A program made the translations under genes and the position numbers. A stretch of 64,000 nucleotides of DNA. Source: Bacteroides faecis MAJ27. GTDB taxonomy: Bacteria; Bacteroidota; Bacteroidia; Bacteroidales; Bacteroidaceae. The stretch lies in NCBI RefSeq assembly GCF_900106755.1, contig NZ_FNNN01000022.1, positions 1 through 64,000 of the forward strand, in the 5' to 3' direction. Each line of letters opens with the position of its first letter. Within the stretch, counting starts at the first letter, position 1. Shown piece by piece: positions 26,491 to 35,460 of this stretch. Below the pieces are notes generated by a model. It saw only the letters and a program-made list of their open reading frames with translations, did not search any database and was not told the DNA's origin.

Positions 26491-28299
26491 ATGAAAGGAT
26501 TGTTGAAAACAGCTGTATTATTGGCTACATTCTGCGCTACAGCCATGGCTTGTGGAGGTGGTGGAGAGGATGCATTGGATCAAAAGGGAGGTGATGGTGG
26601 CGGAACTGGCAATAAGGGTGATAAAGAAGAATCGGAACAACCATTTGTTGCTCATATTACTCCTATAGACAAACTCAATCAAGGTGTCTCGGTGATTAAT
26701 TCGCACGCTGATGTCACTTCGCATTCGTCCTTGAAGATGAACTTTCGGACGTATTCACAATTGGGAGAGAGTGTACTAAAATCTGCCAAACCTAATTATG
26801 TACGGGTTAAGAAATTGGCTAATGATGGTTATATCATGTTCTATCACAACAATCAGATTGGTGCCAGTTGTTCTTATGCGACCAGTACGGACTTTAAAAC
26901 ATGGAGTTATAAAGGCAAGTTGTTTGCCAATTACAGTATTATCGACAGTAAAGGTGAAAAGAATGACCGGCGTTATTCAAATTGTGATGGGCTAGTACTT
27001 TCCAACGGAGATATTTTGGCCGTAGCCTCCTATAGGGCTAATAATGGGTATAGAGACTTGCCTAAAGATGCAGGTATTGAAATGAGGCGTAGTACCGATA
27101 ATGGCGTTACATGGAGTGAACCGGTCTCAGTGTATCAGGGTGTCAACTGGGAGCCGTATTTGCTGGAATTGTCTTCGGGAGAAATCCATTGCTATTTCAC
27201 GGACAGTAGCCGTACGGGTATTGAAGGCAAAGACACCGGAACTGCAATGGTCATATCCAGAGATGGCGGTCAAACGTGGACGCCTTCATTTGGTAGTATC
27301 CCTTACTATGTGATACGGATGAAGTGGGAGCAAGACGGAAAAACATACTTCAATCATCAGATGCCGTCTGTTATTCAACTTAAAGGTAGCAATGAACTGG
27401 CGGCTGCTGTAGAAACTAATAACCGTGGAACATATTATATATCACTGGCTTATTCCGGTGAAGATGGTGAATGGGATCATCTTGATGCGGATCAGGAAGG
27501 ACCGGCTGATAGCGACAATCTGTCTTTTTTAGGTAGCGCTCCATATTTATCTCAGTTTCCATCGGGTGAGACTGTGCTTTCGTATAACAAATCTTCTACT
27601 TTCTATATGAAAATGGGGGATGCCAAAGCGCGTAATTTTGGAAGTGCTTATTCACCATTTTCGGGTAAGGGATATTGGGGAACGCTGAATCTGGAAAATT
27701 CGCATCAATTGGTGGGAGCGATGCCTGATACTTCTAATGGAACAATCATGTTATCACAATTTATTCTTAATCATCGTATTGATGCAATATGCCGCAGTGT
27801 AAAGGTAGATGGCAACAATCAGGAATGGGCGAATACGGACCATGCGCTTTTTGTCGGAGAAAAATCGCAAGTGCAGGGAACTCTCCGCTGTTCGTGTGAT
27901 GACAAGAATGTATATTTCCTGGTGGAAGTACTTGACCGGAGCTTACTGAGAGGTGATTATGCTACTGTTTATCTCTCTCCGGATGATAGTAAAAGTTTGG
28001 CGAACGGTGCTAAACGGATACAAGTATCAATGGATGGATTGAAAAGTACCGAAACTTATGCCGGTAAATGGAATAGCGCGGAAATGGGGGTAGAAGTAAA
28101 AACCTATGTGTGCAATGATACCAATGAAGATCGTATTGACAACTATGGTTACATTGCCGAAATATCTATTCCGCGTTCCAGTTTGACAATTTCTTCGGGA
28201 CAGGTGCTGGTCAATTTCTCTATTACTGATAATAAAGAAGAGGAAGCGGTTAGTGATGTATCTTCCATAAGTCGCTGGATACCAGTGGCAGGACTATAA
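26491..28299 (+). CDS. Lipoprotein with Asp-box (sialidase-type) propeller and CBM9-like domain
   Basis: A 602-residue lipoprotein with the lipobox cysteine near residue 21 (ATAMACGGGG) and a glycine/aspartate-rich linker like those of surface-exposed Bacteroides lipoproteins. Residues about 70-430 form a beta-propeller with two clear Asp boxes, STDNGVTW and SRDGGQTW, plus the paired motifs SNCDGLVLSNGDILAVASYR and WEPYLLELSSGEIHCYF. These resemble exo-acting sialidase-fold enzymes including GH93 exo-arabinanases. The C-terminal part from about 435 (VDGNNQEWANTDHALFVGEK) resembles a CBM9-type carbohydrate-binding module. The propeller substrate is not established. It begins 21 bp after the GH89 gene. 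Confidence 0.75.
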   Translation: MKGLLKTAVLLATFCATAMACGGGGEDALDQKGGDGGGTGNKGDKEESEQPFVAHITPIDKLNQGVSVINSHADVTSHSSLKMNFRTYSQLGESVLKSAKPNYVRVKKLANDGYIMFYHNNQIGASCSYATSTDFKTWSYKGKLFANYSIIDSKGEKNDRRYSNCDGLVLSNGDILAVASYRANNGYRDLPKDAGIEMRRSTDNGVTWSEPVSVYQGVNWEPYLLELSSGEIHCYFTDSSRTGIEGKDTGTAMVISRDGGQTWTPSFGSIPYYVIRMKWEQDGKTYFNHQMPSVIQLKGSNELAAAVETNNRGTYYISLAYSGEDGEWDHLDADQEGPADSDNLSFLGSAPYLSQFPSGETVLSYNKSSTFYMKMGDAKARNFGSAYSPFSGKGYWGTLNLENSHQLVGAMPDTSNGTIMLSQFILNHRIDAICRSVKVDGNNQEWANTDHALFVGEKSQVQGTLRCSCDDKNVYFLVEVLDRSLLRGDYATVYLSPDDSKSLANGAKRIQVSMDGLKSTETYAGKWNSAEMGVEVKTYVCNDTNEDRIDNYGYIAEISIPRSSLTISSGQVLVNFSITDNKEEEAVSDVSSISRWIPVAGL

Positions 28300-28341
28300 T
28301 CTAATTATAACGTGAGTATTAACTATATGTAAACAATTAAA

Positions 28342-29463
28342 ATGATGAAAAAGAATTATTACTTAATTTGTGTATTGTTGCTGGCTGCATTCTGTACGAC
28401 CAATGTAGCTACTGCTCAAAATTATTTTGGAGATTTTCCTGTAAAGGCAGATCCTAAGACTGTTGGCAATAAATTAAGCAGACGCTTGATGGAAACCAAA
28501 CATCAGCTATATTTTGATAAGGGAATACATTATGCTGAGGTATGTACATGGTATGGAGCTCTTCGTTTTGCAGAATTGACGAATAACAAAGAGCTGATCA
28601 AACTGTTGAGAAATCGTTTCGAGCTATTGTTCCACTTGGAAAAAGAACTCTTGCCTCCACCCATACACGTAGACCAGAATATGTTTGGTTGCTTGCCTCT
28701 TAGATTTTATAATATAACGAAGGACCAGCGTTATCTGGATCTGGGGTTGCCGTATGCTGATACTCAGTGGCAGCTGCCTGCCAATGCAAACGAAGAAGAA
28801 CGCAAATGGGATAAAAAAGGGTATTCTTGGCAAACTCGTCTTTGGATCGATGACATGTATATGATTACTATTGTACAGTCTGAGGCTTATAAAGCCACAG
28901 GAGATCCTAAGTACATCAATAGAGCTGCCAAAGAAATGGTTCTATATCTGGATGAATTACAACATCCTAACGGGCTTTTCTATCATGCACCGGATGTTCC
29001 TTATTATTGGGGACGTGGAGATGGCTGGATGGCTGTAGGAATGACAGAGCTTCTGTTCAATCTGCCAAAAAATGATCCGAACAGAGACCGGATTATGAAA
29101 GGCTATCTTTTGATGATGAACAATCTGAAGAAATACGTGAATAAAGATGGACTGTGGAACCAATTGATTGACCAGCCTGATTTTTGGACTGAAACATCCG
29201 GATCGGCAATGTTTACTTATGCCATGATTTTAGGTGTTCAGAACGGCTGGTTGGATAAAGAAGAATTTGCTCCTATTGCACGCAGAGCTTGGTTGGGCCT
29301 ATGCAATTACATAGACGATAAGAATGATCTTACCGAAGTTTGTATTGGAACGGGAAAGAAAAACAGTAAGCAATATTATATGGACCGTCCTCGTATTGCA
29401 GGGGATTACCATGGACAAGCACCGATGATATGGTGTGCCTACGCTTTGCTTAACAATAAATAA
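28342..29463 (+). CDS. GH105 unsaturated uronyl hydrolase
   Basis: A 373-residue secreted alpha/alpha-barrel enzyme with a signal peptide (MMKKNYYLICVLLLAAFC). Family motifs include KGYSWQTRLWIDDMYMITIV with the conserved aspartates near 170-171, NGLFYHAPDVPYYWGRGDGW, LWNQLIDQPDFWTETSGSAM and DRPRIAGDYHGQAPMIWC. GH105 enzymes hydrolyse the 4,5-unsaturated uronic acid left at the non-reducing end after lyase cleavage. It is one of four paralogues here and the most divergent, with DGW where the others have NGW and FAELTNNKEL in place of KYA. It ends the 21-29 kb block and is followed by a strong terminator. Confidence 0.93.
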   Translation: MMKKNYYLICVLLLAAFCTTNVATAQNYFGDFPVKADPKTVGNKLSRRLMETKHQLYFDKGIHYAEVCTWYGALRFAELTNNKELIKLLRNRFELLFHLEKELLPPPIHVDQNMFGCLPLRFYNITKDQRYLDLGLPYADTQWQLPANANEEERKWDKKGYSWQTRLWIDDMYMITIVQSEAYKATGDPKYINRAAKEMVLYLDELQHPNGLFYHAPDVPYYWGRGDGWMAVGMTELLFNLPKNDPNRDRIMKGYLLMMNNLKKYVNKDGLWNQLIDQPDFWTETSGSAMFTYAMILGVQNGWLDKEEFAPIARRAWLGLCNYIDDKNDLTEVCIGTGKKNSKQYYMDRPRIAGDYHGQAPMIWCAYALLNNK

Positions 29464-29490
29464 AATAGCGGAAAACTTTCGATAAATAAG

Positions 29491-29526
29491 AAAGAAAGGA
29501 TGTCTCTTCGGGACATCCTTTCTTTT
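29491..29526. terminator. Bidirectional terminator between GH105 and HU genes
   Basis: AAAGAAAGGATGTC at 29491-29504 pairs perfectly with GACATCCTTTCTTT at 29512-29525 around a 7-bp loop. It has an A-tract on the left and T-tract on the right, so it can stop transcription from both converging genes. Confidence 0.9.
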
Positions 29527-29549
29527 AATATAACATAATGAATAATTCT

Positions 29550-30035
29550 TTATACAGTTGGATCCGGTGCTTCATCACCGCCGTCATTACCGCCTTCATT
29601 TCCTCCACCTTCTTCTCCACCACCTGAAGGAGCAGAGCTGCTGGTTCTGTCAGCACCTAGTTTCTGAATACTGACAGATTTTATCATATTTTTTAGTAGA
29701 TTCCCTGGAGTAAAGATAATTTTACGGTTTTTCAGTGTTTCTGCAGTGACTTCCTCTGCGTTTTCCTGGCTTTTGCATCCGAAGGAAGGACGAAAAGTTC
29801 CAAATTCTCCCAAATTGACGGATGCTCCGATTTCCATATACGTTATCAGAGAATCAATGAGTCCGTCGAGGACGGCTTTTACTGTACCGCGTGGAACAAA
29901 TCCCACTTTGGTTACCTGATCGCACAGCATCTTAAAATCAACGTTGACTACATTGAACGGACGCGCTACATATTTTTCTGCTTTGGTATCGTCGAAACCA
30001 AAGGTCGTTTTTTTGACTACATATTTCAGTGCCAT
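29550..30035 (-). CDS. HU-family DNA-binding protein with acidic tail
   Basis: A 161-residue protein of the Bacteroidota HU-like family. The core matches HU folds: FKMLCDQVTKVGFVPRGTVKAVLDGLIDSLITYMEIGASVNLGEFGTFRPSF, where the LGEFGTF turn is the signature. The DNA-binding arm region with KNRKIIFTPGNLLKNMI follows. A glycine/glutamate-rich tail from about residue 135 (SSAPSGGGEEGGGNEGGND) is not part of the fold. It would bind and bend DNA non-specifically. A -7 box TATCTTTG on the minus strand (30098-30091) lies about 56 bp before the start. It is separated by about 200 bp from the second HU-like gene. Confidence 0.88.
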   Translation of the reverse strand: MALKYVVKKTTFGFDDTKAEKYVARPFNVVNVDFKMLCDQVTKVGFVPRGTVKAVLDGLIDSLITYMEIGASVNLGEFGTFRPSFGCKSQENAEEVTAETLKNRKIIFTPGNLLKNMIKSVSIQKLGADRTSSSAPSGGGEEGGGNEGGNDGGDEAPDPTV

Positions 30036-30090
30036 AATTTTAGTTTTTTAAATAGTTTATAAATCGAGTTTCTGTTTTGTGATCACGATG

Positions 30091-30098
30091 CAAAGATA
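30091..30098 (-). promoter_or_regulatory. -7 box of the HU gene
   Basis: TATCTTTG on the minus strand matches TAnnTTTG and is placed about 56 bp upstream of the start codon at 30035. Confidence 0.55.
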
Positions 30099-30233
30099 TG
30101 GCAACTGAAATTACTGTGCAAGTTATTTTTCGAAAGTGCGTTAAACAAATAATTAATAATCCGTATATTGCTGATAATGAACGTCGTTTTTCACTATGAG
30201 CTTGCTTGTAGTGTGATACTACTATTAGAAAAA

Positions 30234-30881
30234 CTACTCCTTTAGATATACGACAGTTTTTCCTCCTCCATACTTCCGGATTATCTCTTCTTTCAAAAAC
30301 TTATTGAGTAGTTCAATTGCTTTGTTGCGGCTGATTTCTGCCAATCTCATGAAATCGGTACGGGTGATACAGCCATGTTTGTCCAGATGTTGTATCAGGA
30401 GGGTACGGCATCTTTCTTCGTTGGAATCGTTATTAGTACGATAGGGTGACTCTATGCGTTCCAGTTGCAATGGTTCCAGACTCTCACGAAACTTTTTGTT
30501 AATGCGCAGGTTCACCTTATTTAAATGGATAGACGGAGAACGAATTTCTTTCTTCTCCATCACCGGACGGTTACATGTCAGTGATAGGGAGAAATGTCCG
30601 ATTTCCCCGACTTCTACGGTCCAGCCTTGCGCGAGCCAGTGTTGTAGCTCATCACTGACGGCTTGCAGGCAACCTTCTATCGTGGCTGGACTGAAGCCGT
30701 TGGATTTGGATACTAGTTCAACGAACTTATCGGCATTAATGGTGCCTGACGGAATAACACGTGCATAAAGTGCCTGTTGCTCCTCCTTTTTCTGTGGATT
30801 ACCACTCGTGTATAAATCGTAATAAACGCTCATAGTTACTTTATATTCTTCTTGTTCTACAGATAATTTCTTTCTCTTCAT
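30234..30881 (-). CDS. HU-like domain fused to a C-terminal winged-helix domain
   Basis: A 215-residue protein. Residues about 10-130 resemble the HU/IHF-like fold used in Bacteroidota: TINADKFVELVSKSNGFSPATIEGCLQAVSDELQHWLAQGWTVEVGEIGHFSLSL contains the VGEIGHF turn. Residues about 155-215 look like a winged helix: RCRTLLIQHLDKHGCITRTDFMRLAEISRNKAIELLNKFLKEEIIRKYGGGKTVVYL. The fusion suggests a sequence-specific regulator rather than a general nucleoid protein. The start codon lies inside an 18-bp inverted repeat whose partner is at 30971-30988, and four 22-bp repeats fill the leader, suggesting self-control. Confidence 0.72.
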   Translation of the reverse strand: MKRKKLSVEQEEYKVTMSVYYDLYTSGNPQKKEEQQALYARVIPSGTINADKFVELVSKSNGFSPATIEGCLQAVSDELQHWLAQGWTVEVGEIGHFSLSLTCNRPVMEKKEIRSPSIHLNKVNLRINKKFRESLEPLQLERIESPYRTNNDSNEERCRTLLIQHLDKHGCITRTDFMRLAEISRNKAIELLNKFLKEEIIRKYGGGKTVVYLKE

Positions 30882-30988
30882 AAATTAATTCGTCCGCCTA
30901 TAGCCGGACGCAAGTTTGCCTATAGGCGACGTTGCGTTTGCCTATAGCCGGACGAAAGAATGCCTATAGCCGGACGAATTAATTTATG
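30879..30988. repeat. Four 22-bp tandem repeats flanked by an 18-bp inverted repeat
   Basis: The core CCTATAGCCGGACG begins at 30897, 30941 and 30963 with a variant at 30919 (CCTATAGGCGACG), an exact 22-bp period. The block is enclosed by perfect 18-bp arms, 30879-30896 and CGGACGAATTAATTTATG at 30971-30988. The left arm contains the start codon of the HU-winged-helix gene. Given the -7 box at 31000-30993, the repeats would be transcribed as that gene's 5' leader. Confidence 0.9.
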
Positions 30989-30992
30989 CACT

Positions 30993-31000
30993 CAAAGGTA
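30993..31000 (-). promoter_or_regulatory. -7 box of the HU-winged-helix gene
   Basis: TACCTTTG on the minus strand fits TAnnTTTG. Transcription would begin near 30986, at the outer arm of the inverted repeat, giving a leader of about 105 nt composed almost wholly of the 22-bp repeats. Confidence 0.55.
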
Positions 31001-31168
31001 TTACTTTTTTCGGAGAAGGGGCTTAGTTTTTTCAGTTGAAGACTTAAAGTTTGATAGATTACTTGGATACTTTAGGTTAGTCGTTTAGAAAGTGAAATAT
31101 GCAGATGCTTATGTATCATTATTGTTATTGATAGGCAATGGTAGTATAATTATTTTTAATAGAAATAA

Positions 31169-31348
31169 AGAAGAATTCCGCGTCCACCTGTTGAAAGTAT
31201 TAAATCTGTTTTAAATCATCTAGAGAGTGGCGTTTTTTATTTCCCAATGACATCTTATTTTGATGCAATTGGTTTATCCCGTTTCCAAAGTAATATGAAA
31301 TTTTTACGAGAGTTTTATCCTTATAACTTCTTGGAAATGCTGTTGTAA
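31169..31348 (+). pseudogene. ORF remnant, C-terminal fragment without start
   Basis: A 59-codon open frame (for example ESIKSVLNHLESGVFYF and MKFLREFYPYNFLEMLL) preceded immediately by stops and ending at 31346-31348. The composition is protein-like, but there is no start codon near its beginning. It may be the end of a lost gene. No family is recognised. The rest of the 600-bp gap between 30882 and 31480 holds the repeats and the promoter described separately, and otherwise nothing I can support. Confidence 0.25.
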
Positions 31349-31480
31349 CGTACTTTCGTATTCTTATTTTTTTATTTAACTGATTTGGAGCTTTTTATGT
31401 TTATGAAAATTCTTCAAAACTTGTATAAATAGATATTTGTCCTTATATTTATAAATTGTTTAACTTTAAAACTAATTGTT

Positions 31481-32509
31481 ATGAGACAGAATCTATTTCT
31501 AGGATGGGGCCTTCTTTGGGTGATGTTGTTTACGTTTTATTCATGTAGTAATGAAATGGATAGCGATTCTGAAAGTGATGAAGAGGCTGTGAATTTGAAA
31601 TTGAGTGCGGACAGTGTATTAACAAGAGGTAATCTATGGGGTGAGGAGACTCCCATTGAGTGGGCGGAGACGGTAGAGGGAACAGGCCGTTTTGTACCAG
31701 GAGAAATCTTTTATTTTTATTTCGATAAAAAGCCTGAGTCTAAAAATGATGAGGATGCTGGTTACTATGCTTTTTTTGATTGGGGAGCAGGATTTGGTGC
31801 GGATGGTATTGGAGATGAGGTGGCACAAGAATATTATATGCAAATTCAATGGAGTCATACAGAATATTCACCTGAGTGGCATTATATCAATATGGCGGAT
31901 AATAAGTATGGACTTGTTAAAATACTTCGTAGCGAACTACTTGATGATCTTCCTGCATATGCTTTTCCGTATAAGGTAAATGGAGAAACTATTTACTTGA
32001 GAATGCGTACAATTCATAAAGACTTTATAACATCCAGTCCAGTCCCAGAGGTTGAAAGTCAGTATCGGTATGATCGTAGTTTATATTCAAGTTGGAGTTA
32101 TCCAAGTTATGCTGGTGAATATTGTAATTATTGGGGATATGGTAGACCACAGCCAGATCCGGATCTAGAGGAAGGTGATGATAATGAAGAGGAAATTCAA
32201 AATGGTACTATTGTTGTGAGAGTTTATTTACCTTATGAAATAGGTTATCCTAAGAAATATGCATATACATATGAGATAATGAATATGACTGGAGGCTATG
32301 TGCAGTATCTTACTGGTACACCTAATGCAGTAGGAGTCAGTAAATCTATAGCCGATGTGGTAGGGGAGAAAGGAGGAAGTATGGAAGTTTTTGCTACAAG
32401 GAGAGATAATTCGACAAATGAGAATGCTTATTCTAGTCAAATGATTAATTATGGTACAGGTGAAAGAGAAATTGAAGTTTCTTTTACGGAGTCTGATTTT
32501 GAACGTTGA
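31481..32509 (+). CDS. Lipoprotein of unknown function
   Basis: A 342-residue predicted lipoprotein. The signal MRQNLFLGWGLLWVMLFTFYSC ends in a lipobox cysteine followed by SNEMDSDSESDEE, an acidic stretch like surface-export signals of Bacteroides lipoproteins. The body is rich in tyrosine and tryptophan (YRYDRSLYSSWSYPSYAGEY). An acidic linker DLEEGDDNEEEIQNG near residue 225 separates a C-terminal beta-rich domain. I recognise no family. It may be a surface adhesin or glycan-binding protein. It is followed by a strong terminator and lacks an obvious consensus promoter, although AT-rich sequence precedes it. Confidence 0.75.
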   Translation: MRQNLFLGWGLLWVMLFTFYSCSNEMDSDSESDEEAVNLKLSADSVLTRGNLWGEETPIEWAETVEGTGRFVPGEIFYFYFDKKPESKNDEDAGYYAFFDWGAGFGADGIGDEVAQEYYMQIQWSHTEYSPEWHYINMADNKYGLVKILRSELLDDLPAYAFPYKVNGETIYLRMRTIHKDFITSSPVPEVESQYRYDRSLYSSWSYPSYAGEYCNYWGYGRPQPDPDLEEGDDNEEEIQNGTIVVRVYLPYEIGYPKKYAYTYEIMNMTGGYVQYLTGTPNAVGVSKSIADVVGEKGGSMEVFATRRDNSTNENAYSSQMINYGTGEREIEVSFTESDFER

Positions 32510-32537
32510 TGGATTCTTGTGCATTCAACTGAATAGA

Positions 32538-32567
32538 ATAGCAGGTAGCCATTCAGCTACCTGCTAT
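32538..32567. terminator. Terminator after the lipoprotein gene
   Basis: ATAGCAGGTAGC at 32538-32549 pairs perfectly with GCTACCTGCTAT at 32556-32567 around a 6-bp loop, followed by a T-rich stretch ending in eight T at about 32580. It may also serve the converging gene ending at 32666. Confidence 0.88.
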
Positions 32568-32665
32568 AATTACTTATATTTTTTTTATTCTATTAAGATT
32601 GATGATGTAGTATATGAGAATTTCTAGTACTTATTGTTATGTCTTTTGAGGTATGAAATAATTCA

Positions 32666-35413
32666 TCAGATTGGTTTTATTATTAACTTGTTTGATTTGT
32701 TTGTACTAGGCAATGTAATTTCTAATAATCCTTGATGGTATATTCTACTTTCTACCACTTTCCCATTGAAAGTTACCTGGTAATCTTTTTCCGGATTCAT
32801 GCAAACAAGAATTGTTCGCTGATGAGGAACTGTTGAATCATCAAAAGCTATTTCTGCCTGATACTGTGTATAATCATCATTGAAATGACTGTTGGAAATC
32901 CACACTTCGAAGCCGGTTGAAACTTTCCCTATCCGATAGTATGCAGCAAACCAGTTGAGTATGGGAGATGATAGACCGGAAAATTGATGCCATCCGGCTC
33001 CACGTTGTGAGGAGATTATAAAGTGTTCGAAGGTGTAATAACTCTCCTTACATTCTTTCTCCCATGTATTTAATGCTGTAGTTGCTACTTGATAGGCTTT
33101 TTCTCCTTCCCCAAGGTCCAGCAAGGCTTTCCACATCATCCATTGATGAGGAAACCAAACAGCTCCATTCCAATAACCGTCTGTACGATAATATGGAGCA
33201 GACTGGTCCACTGTAGAAATTCCTACTTCTGTCCACATCTCATCAGGAGAAAATACATGGTTTATCATCCTGCTTGTTTGCTCTTTGGAGGAGATGTTTG
33301 CAATAAGTGGGCTTACTCCGTCTAGTCCCTTATTAAAGTTAGAACCATCTTTATATCGATAGATGCCTTTAGGTTTGCCATCTTTGTCATGCATTACATA
33401 TCCGAAATAACCGGTTTCCTCATCCCATGAATAGGTTTGTAATGCATTTGACAGTTGTTTGATGGTTTGCTCATACTCTTTTACATCTTTTTTAAGCCCT
33501 AGTTCTTTTGCTGCTAAACGTAAAATTTTAGCAGCTCTGATATAATAAGCCGAAGATACCACTGGAGTAACAGAAGCCTTGTCACGTAAAGCATGTTGAG
33601 GCGGATAATCATCCCATCCTCCTGAATTATAGAAATAATCCCATGTTCGTAGCAGACCAGAACCTTTCATTCGGGTTGTGGAGTAGGGATTCTTACCTGT
33701 CATAAAATCAAAGAACTGCTTCAGTCGCGGGTATAGAAATTGCAATGCTTCTTTTGACTGTGTATTATTCCATAAATCGTAATAGGCATACATCTGTATG
33801 GGCAATGGAGTGCCATGATGAATAAATGCAGATTCACTGCCTACAGGAGTTGTATAAGCTCTGATACACTCAAAAGCCTTAGTAATATCCACATCTATTA
33901 ATCCCAGAGCTATGAAACCGGAATCCCATGTATAAAGGCTATTCCAATTTTTGCCGGGCGTAAAATGCCGGATATATTGCCCTTGGGTATGGACGGGATA
34001 AACAATGTTGGATAATAATGCTGATTGCAGCAAGCGATGTCCGAATTCATACTTCTTGCCATCTGCTAATATTCTGTCTTCAGAGTTATTCGAATCCTTT
34101 TGTATTAATGAAGTCAGAGTTTCCGGTGTGGAATGGAACTTCTGAATCTGTTCATTGACTTGTTGGGATGTTCCGGTACAGACTAAGGCGTATATTGTCT
34201 GTTCGGAGTGAGGTGCCAAGACAATCGGACGTAGAAAAGCATTAGAATAATGCCACTCTCTGTTTCCTATTAGTCTCGATGATACATGGTCGTGAGTCTT
34301 TTTGCGGAAGAAAGATTCTAGATTGTCATCCAGAACTTCCCGAATCTGAGATTCTTGGTAATTCCATGCTATTCCGTAATAGTTATCACATTCCGGATAT
34401 TTTAAGATAAAATCTTGTTTCGTTTTTCCCGATTTAATTTCGGGAATAAAAGAAAGCTTCCTAGGTAGTATCTTGATTTGCTTTATATCTTCTTCGCTAC
34501 CGATAAAGAAACCATCTAAATTAGTACTGTAAGTACCCTCTGATATTAATTCTAGCGTGTATTTTCCTGGTTCTTTGCAGGTATATGGGATTGAGGCTAT
34601 GCTATATTCTCCAGTACCTTGTAATTCTAGGCGGTTTTCAGTTATTCCTTTTACTTGAAAAGTACTTGTTTTTCCTTTAGGAGTATTGTATCTGAATCCT
34701 ATCATTCCTTTTTCTTTTTCAGGAAGAATATTTATTTCATAGCTCACTTTATCCCCTTTATTTTTCCCAAATCCTTTTCCTAGAACAAAACCACTGAGTG
34801 ATTGAGAAGTTCGCATTTCGTTCCTTTTCCATCCATCGTATACTAAATTATACTGTGGAGATTTGTATATAGGTTCATTTGATATATAATCGGTTGCATT
34901 ATGCCACTGTATATTTGCATCTTCAGGGATTTTGAACTGAGGTTGTTCTCCTTCATAATCGATATATGCCATCAAATTAAGAACGAGATTTTGATTAACA
35001 GCGGTATTATTGACACAATTCATGCCTACCAATATTCGTTGCTCATCTAATATATAATAGGTGACGTCAGTAAATACACGATCTTTCCACTCCATTTCAT
35101 AGCGGTATGTGATACGGTTCATAGAGGGGTTGATGTCCCATGGATAATAAGATGATTCAAAAAGAACATGAGGAACTAGTTGACGATTGCGGTAATAGCT
35201 AGGCATTACGGAAAAGTCAAAGCGTATTCCAGCTTGCATATCGGGGATGTGAGAGATTCCGGCATAGCGTTTTGAATAAGGTCCCCAAGCTTGTAGCGAA
35301 GTGATGTCGTGACTATTGCTGAAACACGATGGAGAAATTATTGGCTGTCCTAATGTAGATGTTGTTCCCAAAACAACTATCAGGAACATTAATAAAGATT
35401 GCTTAGCTTTCAT
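32666..35413 (-). CDS. Secreted GH63/MGH1-like (alpha/alpha)6 glycoside hydrolase
   Basis: A 915-residue secreted protein with a signal peptide (MKAKQSLLMFLIVVLGTTSTLGQ). The N-terminal half (residues about 25-430) is beta-rich. The C-terminal half is an alpha/alpha toroid: NSLYTWDSGFIALGLIDVDITKAFECI, GSGLLRTWDYFYNSGGWDDYPPQ, TVDQSAPYYRTDGYWNGAVWFPHQWMMWKAL and RGAGWHQFSGLSSPILNW. This pattern matches GH63 and the related mannosylglycerate or glucosidase families. The subfamily and substrate are not determined. It is divergently oriented from the PUL with its own promoter, so it may be an accessory enzyme for the same glycan. Confidence 0.72.
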   Translation of the reverse strand: MKAKQSLLMFLIVVLGTTSTLGQPIISPSCFSNSHDITSLQAWGPYSKRYAGISHIPDMQAGIRFDFSVMPSYYRNRQLVPHVLFESSYYPWDINPSMNRITYRYEMEWKDRVFTDVTYYILDEQRILVGMNCVNNTAVNQNLVLNLMAYIDYEGEQPQFKIPEDANIQWHNATDYISNEPIYKSPQYNLVYDGWKRNEMRTSQSLSGFVLGKGFGKNKGDKVSYEINILPEKEKGMIGFRYNTPKGKTSTFQVKGITENRLELQGTGEYSIASIPYTCKEPGKYTLELISEGTYSTNLDGFFIGSEEDIKQIKILPRKLSFIPEIKSGKTKQDFILKYPECDNYYGIAWNYQESQIREVLDDNLESFFRKKTHDHVSSRLIGNREWHYSNAFLRPIVLAPHSEQTIYALVCTGTSQQVNEQIQKFHSTPETLTSLIQKDSNNSEDRILADGKKYEFGHRLLQSALLSNIVYPVHTQGQYIRHFTPGKNWNSLYTWDSGFIALGLIDVDITKAFECIRAYTTPVGSESAFIHHGTPLPIQMYAYYDLWNNTQSKEALQFLYPRLKQFFDFMTGKNPYSTTRMKGSGLLRTWDYFYNSGGWDDYPPQHALRDKASVTPVVSSAYYIRAAKILRLAAKELGLKKDVKEYEQTIKQLSNALQTYSWDEETGYFGYVMHDKDGKPKGIYRYKDGSNFNKGLDGVSPLIANISSKEQTSRMINHVFSPDEMWTEVGISTVDQSAPYYRTDGYWNGAVWFPHQWMMWKALLDLGEGEKAYQVATTALNTWEKECKESYYTFEHFIISSQRGAGWHQFSGLSSPILNWFAAYYRIGKVSTGFEVWISNSHFNDDYTQYQAEIAFDDSTVPHQRTILVCMNPEKDYQVTFNGKVVESRIYHQGLLEITLPSTNKSNKLIIKPI

Positions 35414-35440
35414 ATTAGAATGTAAAATGGTTCATTATAA

Positions 35441-35460
35441 CAAAGATATGACTTTTGATT
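35441..35460 (-). promoter_or_regulatory. Promoter of the GH63-like gene
   Basis: TATCTTTG on the minus strand at 35448-35441 matches the -7 box and lies about 28 bp upstream of the start at 35413. A T-rich -33 region follows on the same strand. Confidence 0.6.

Noticed and set aside
30897..30984. The 22-bp repeats as a CRISPR array
   Set aside because: The units are directly tandem with only 8 variable bases each and no spacers, and no cas genes are near.
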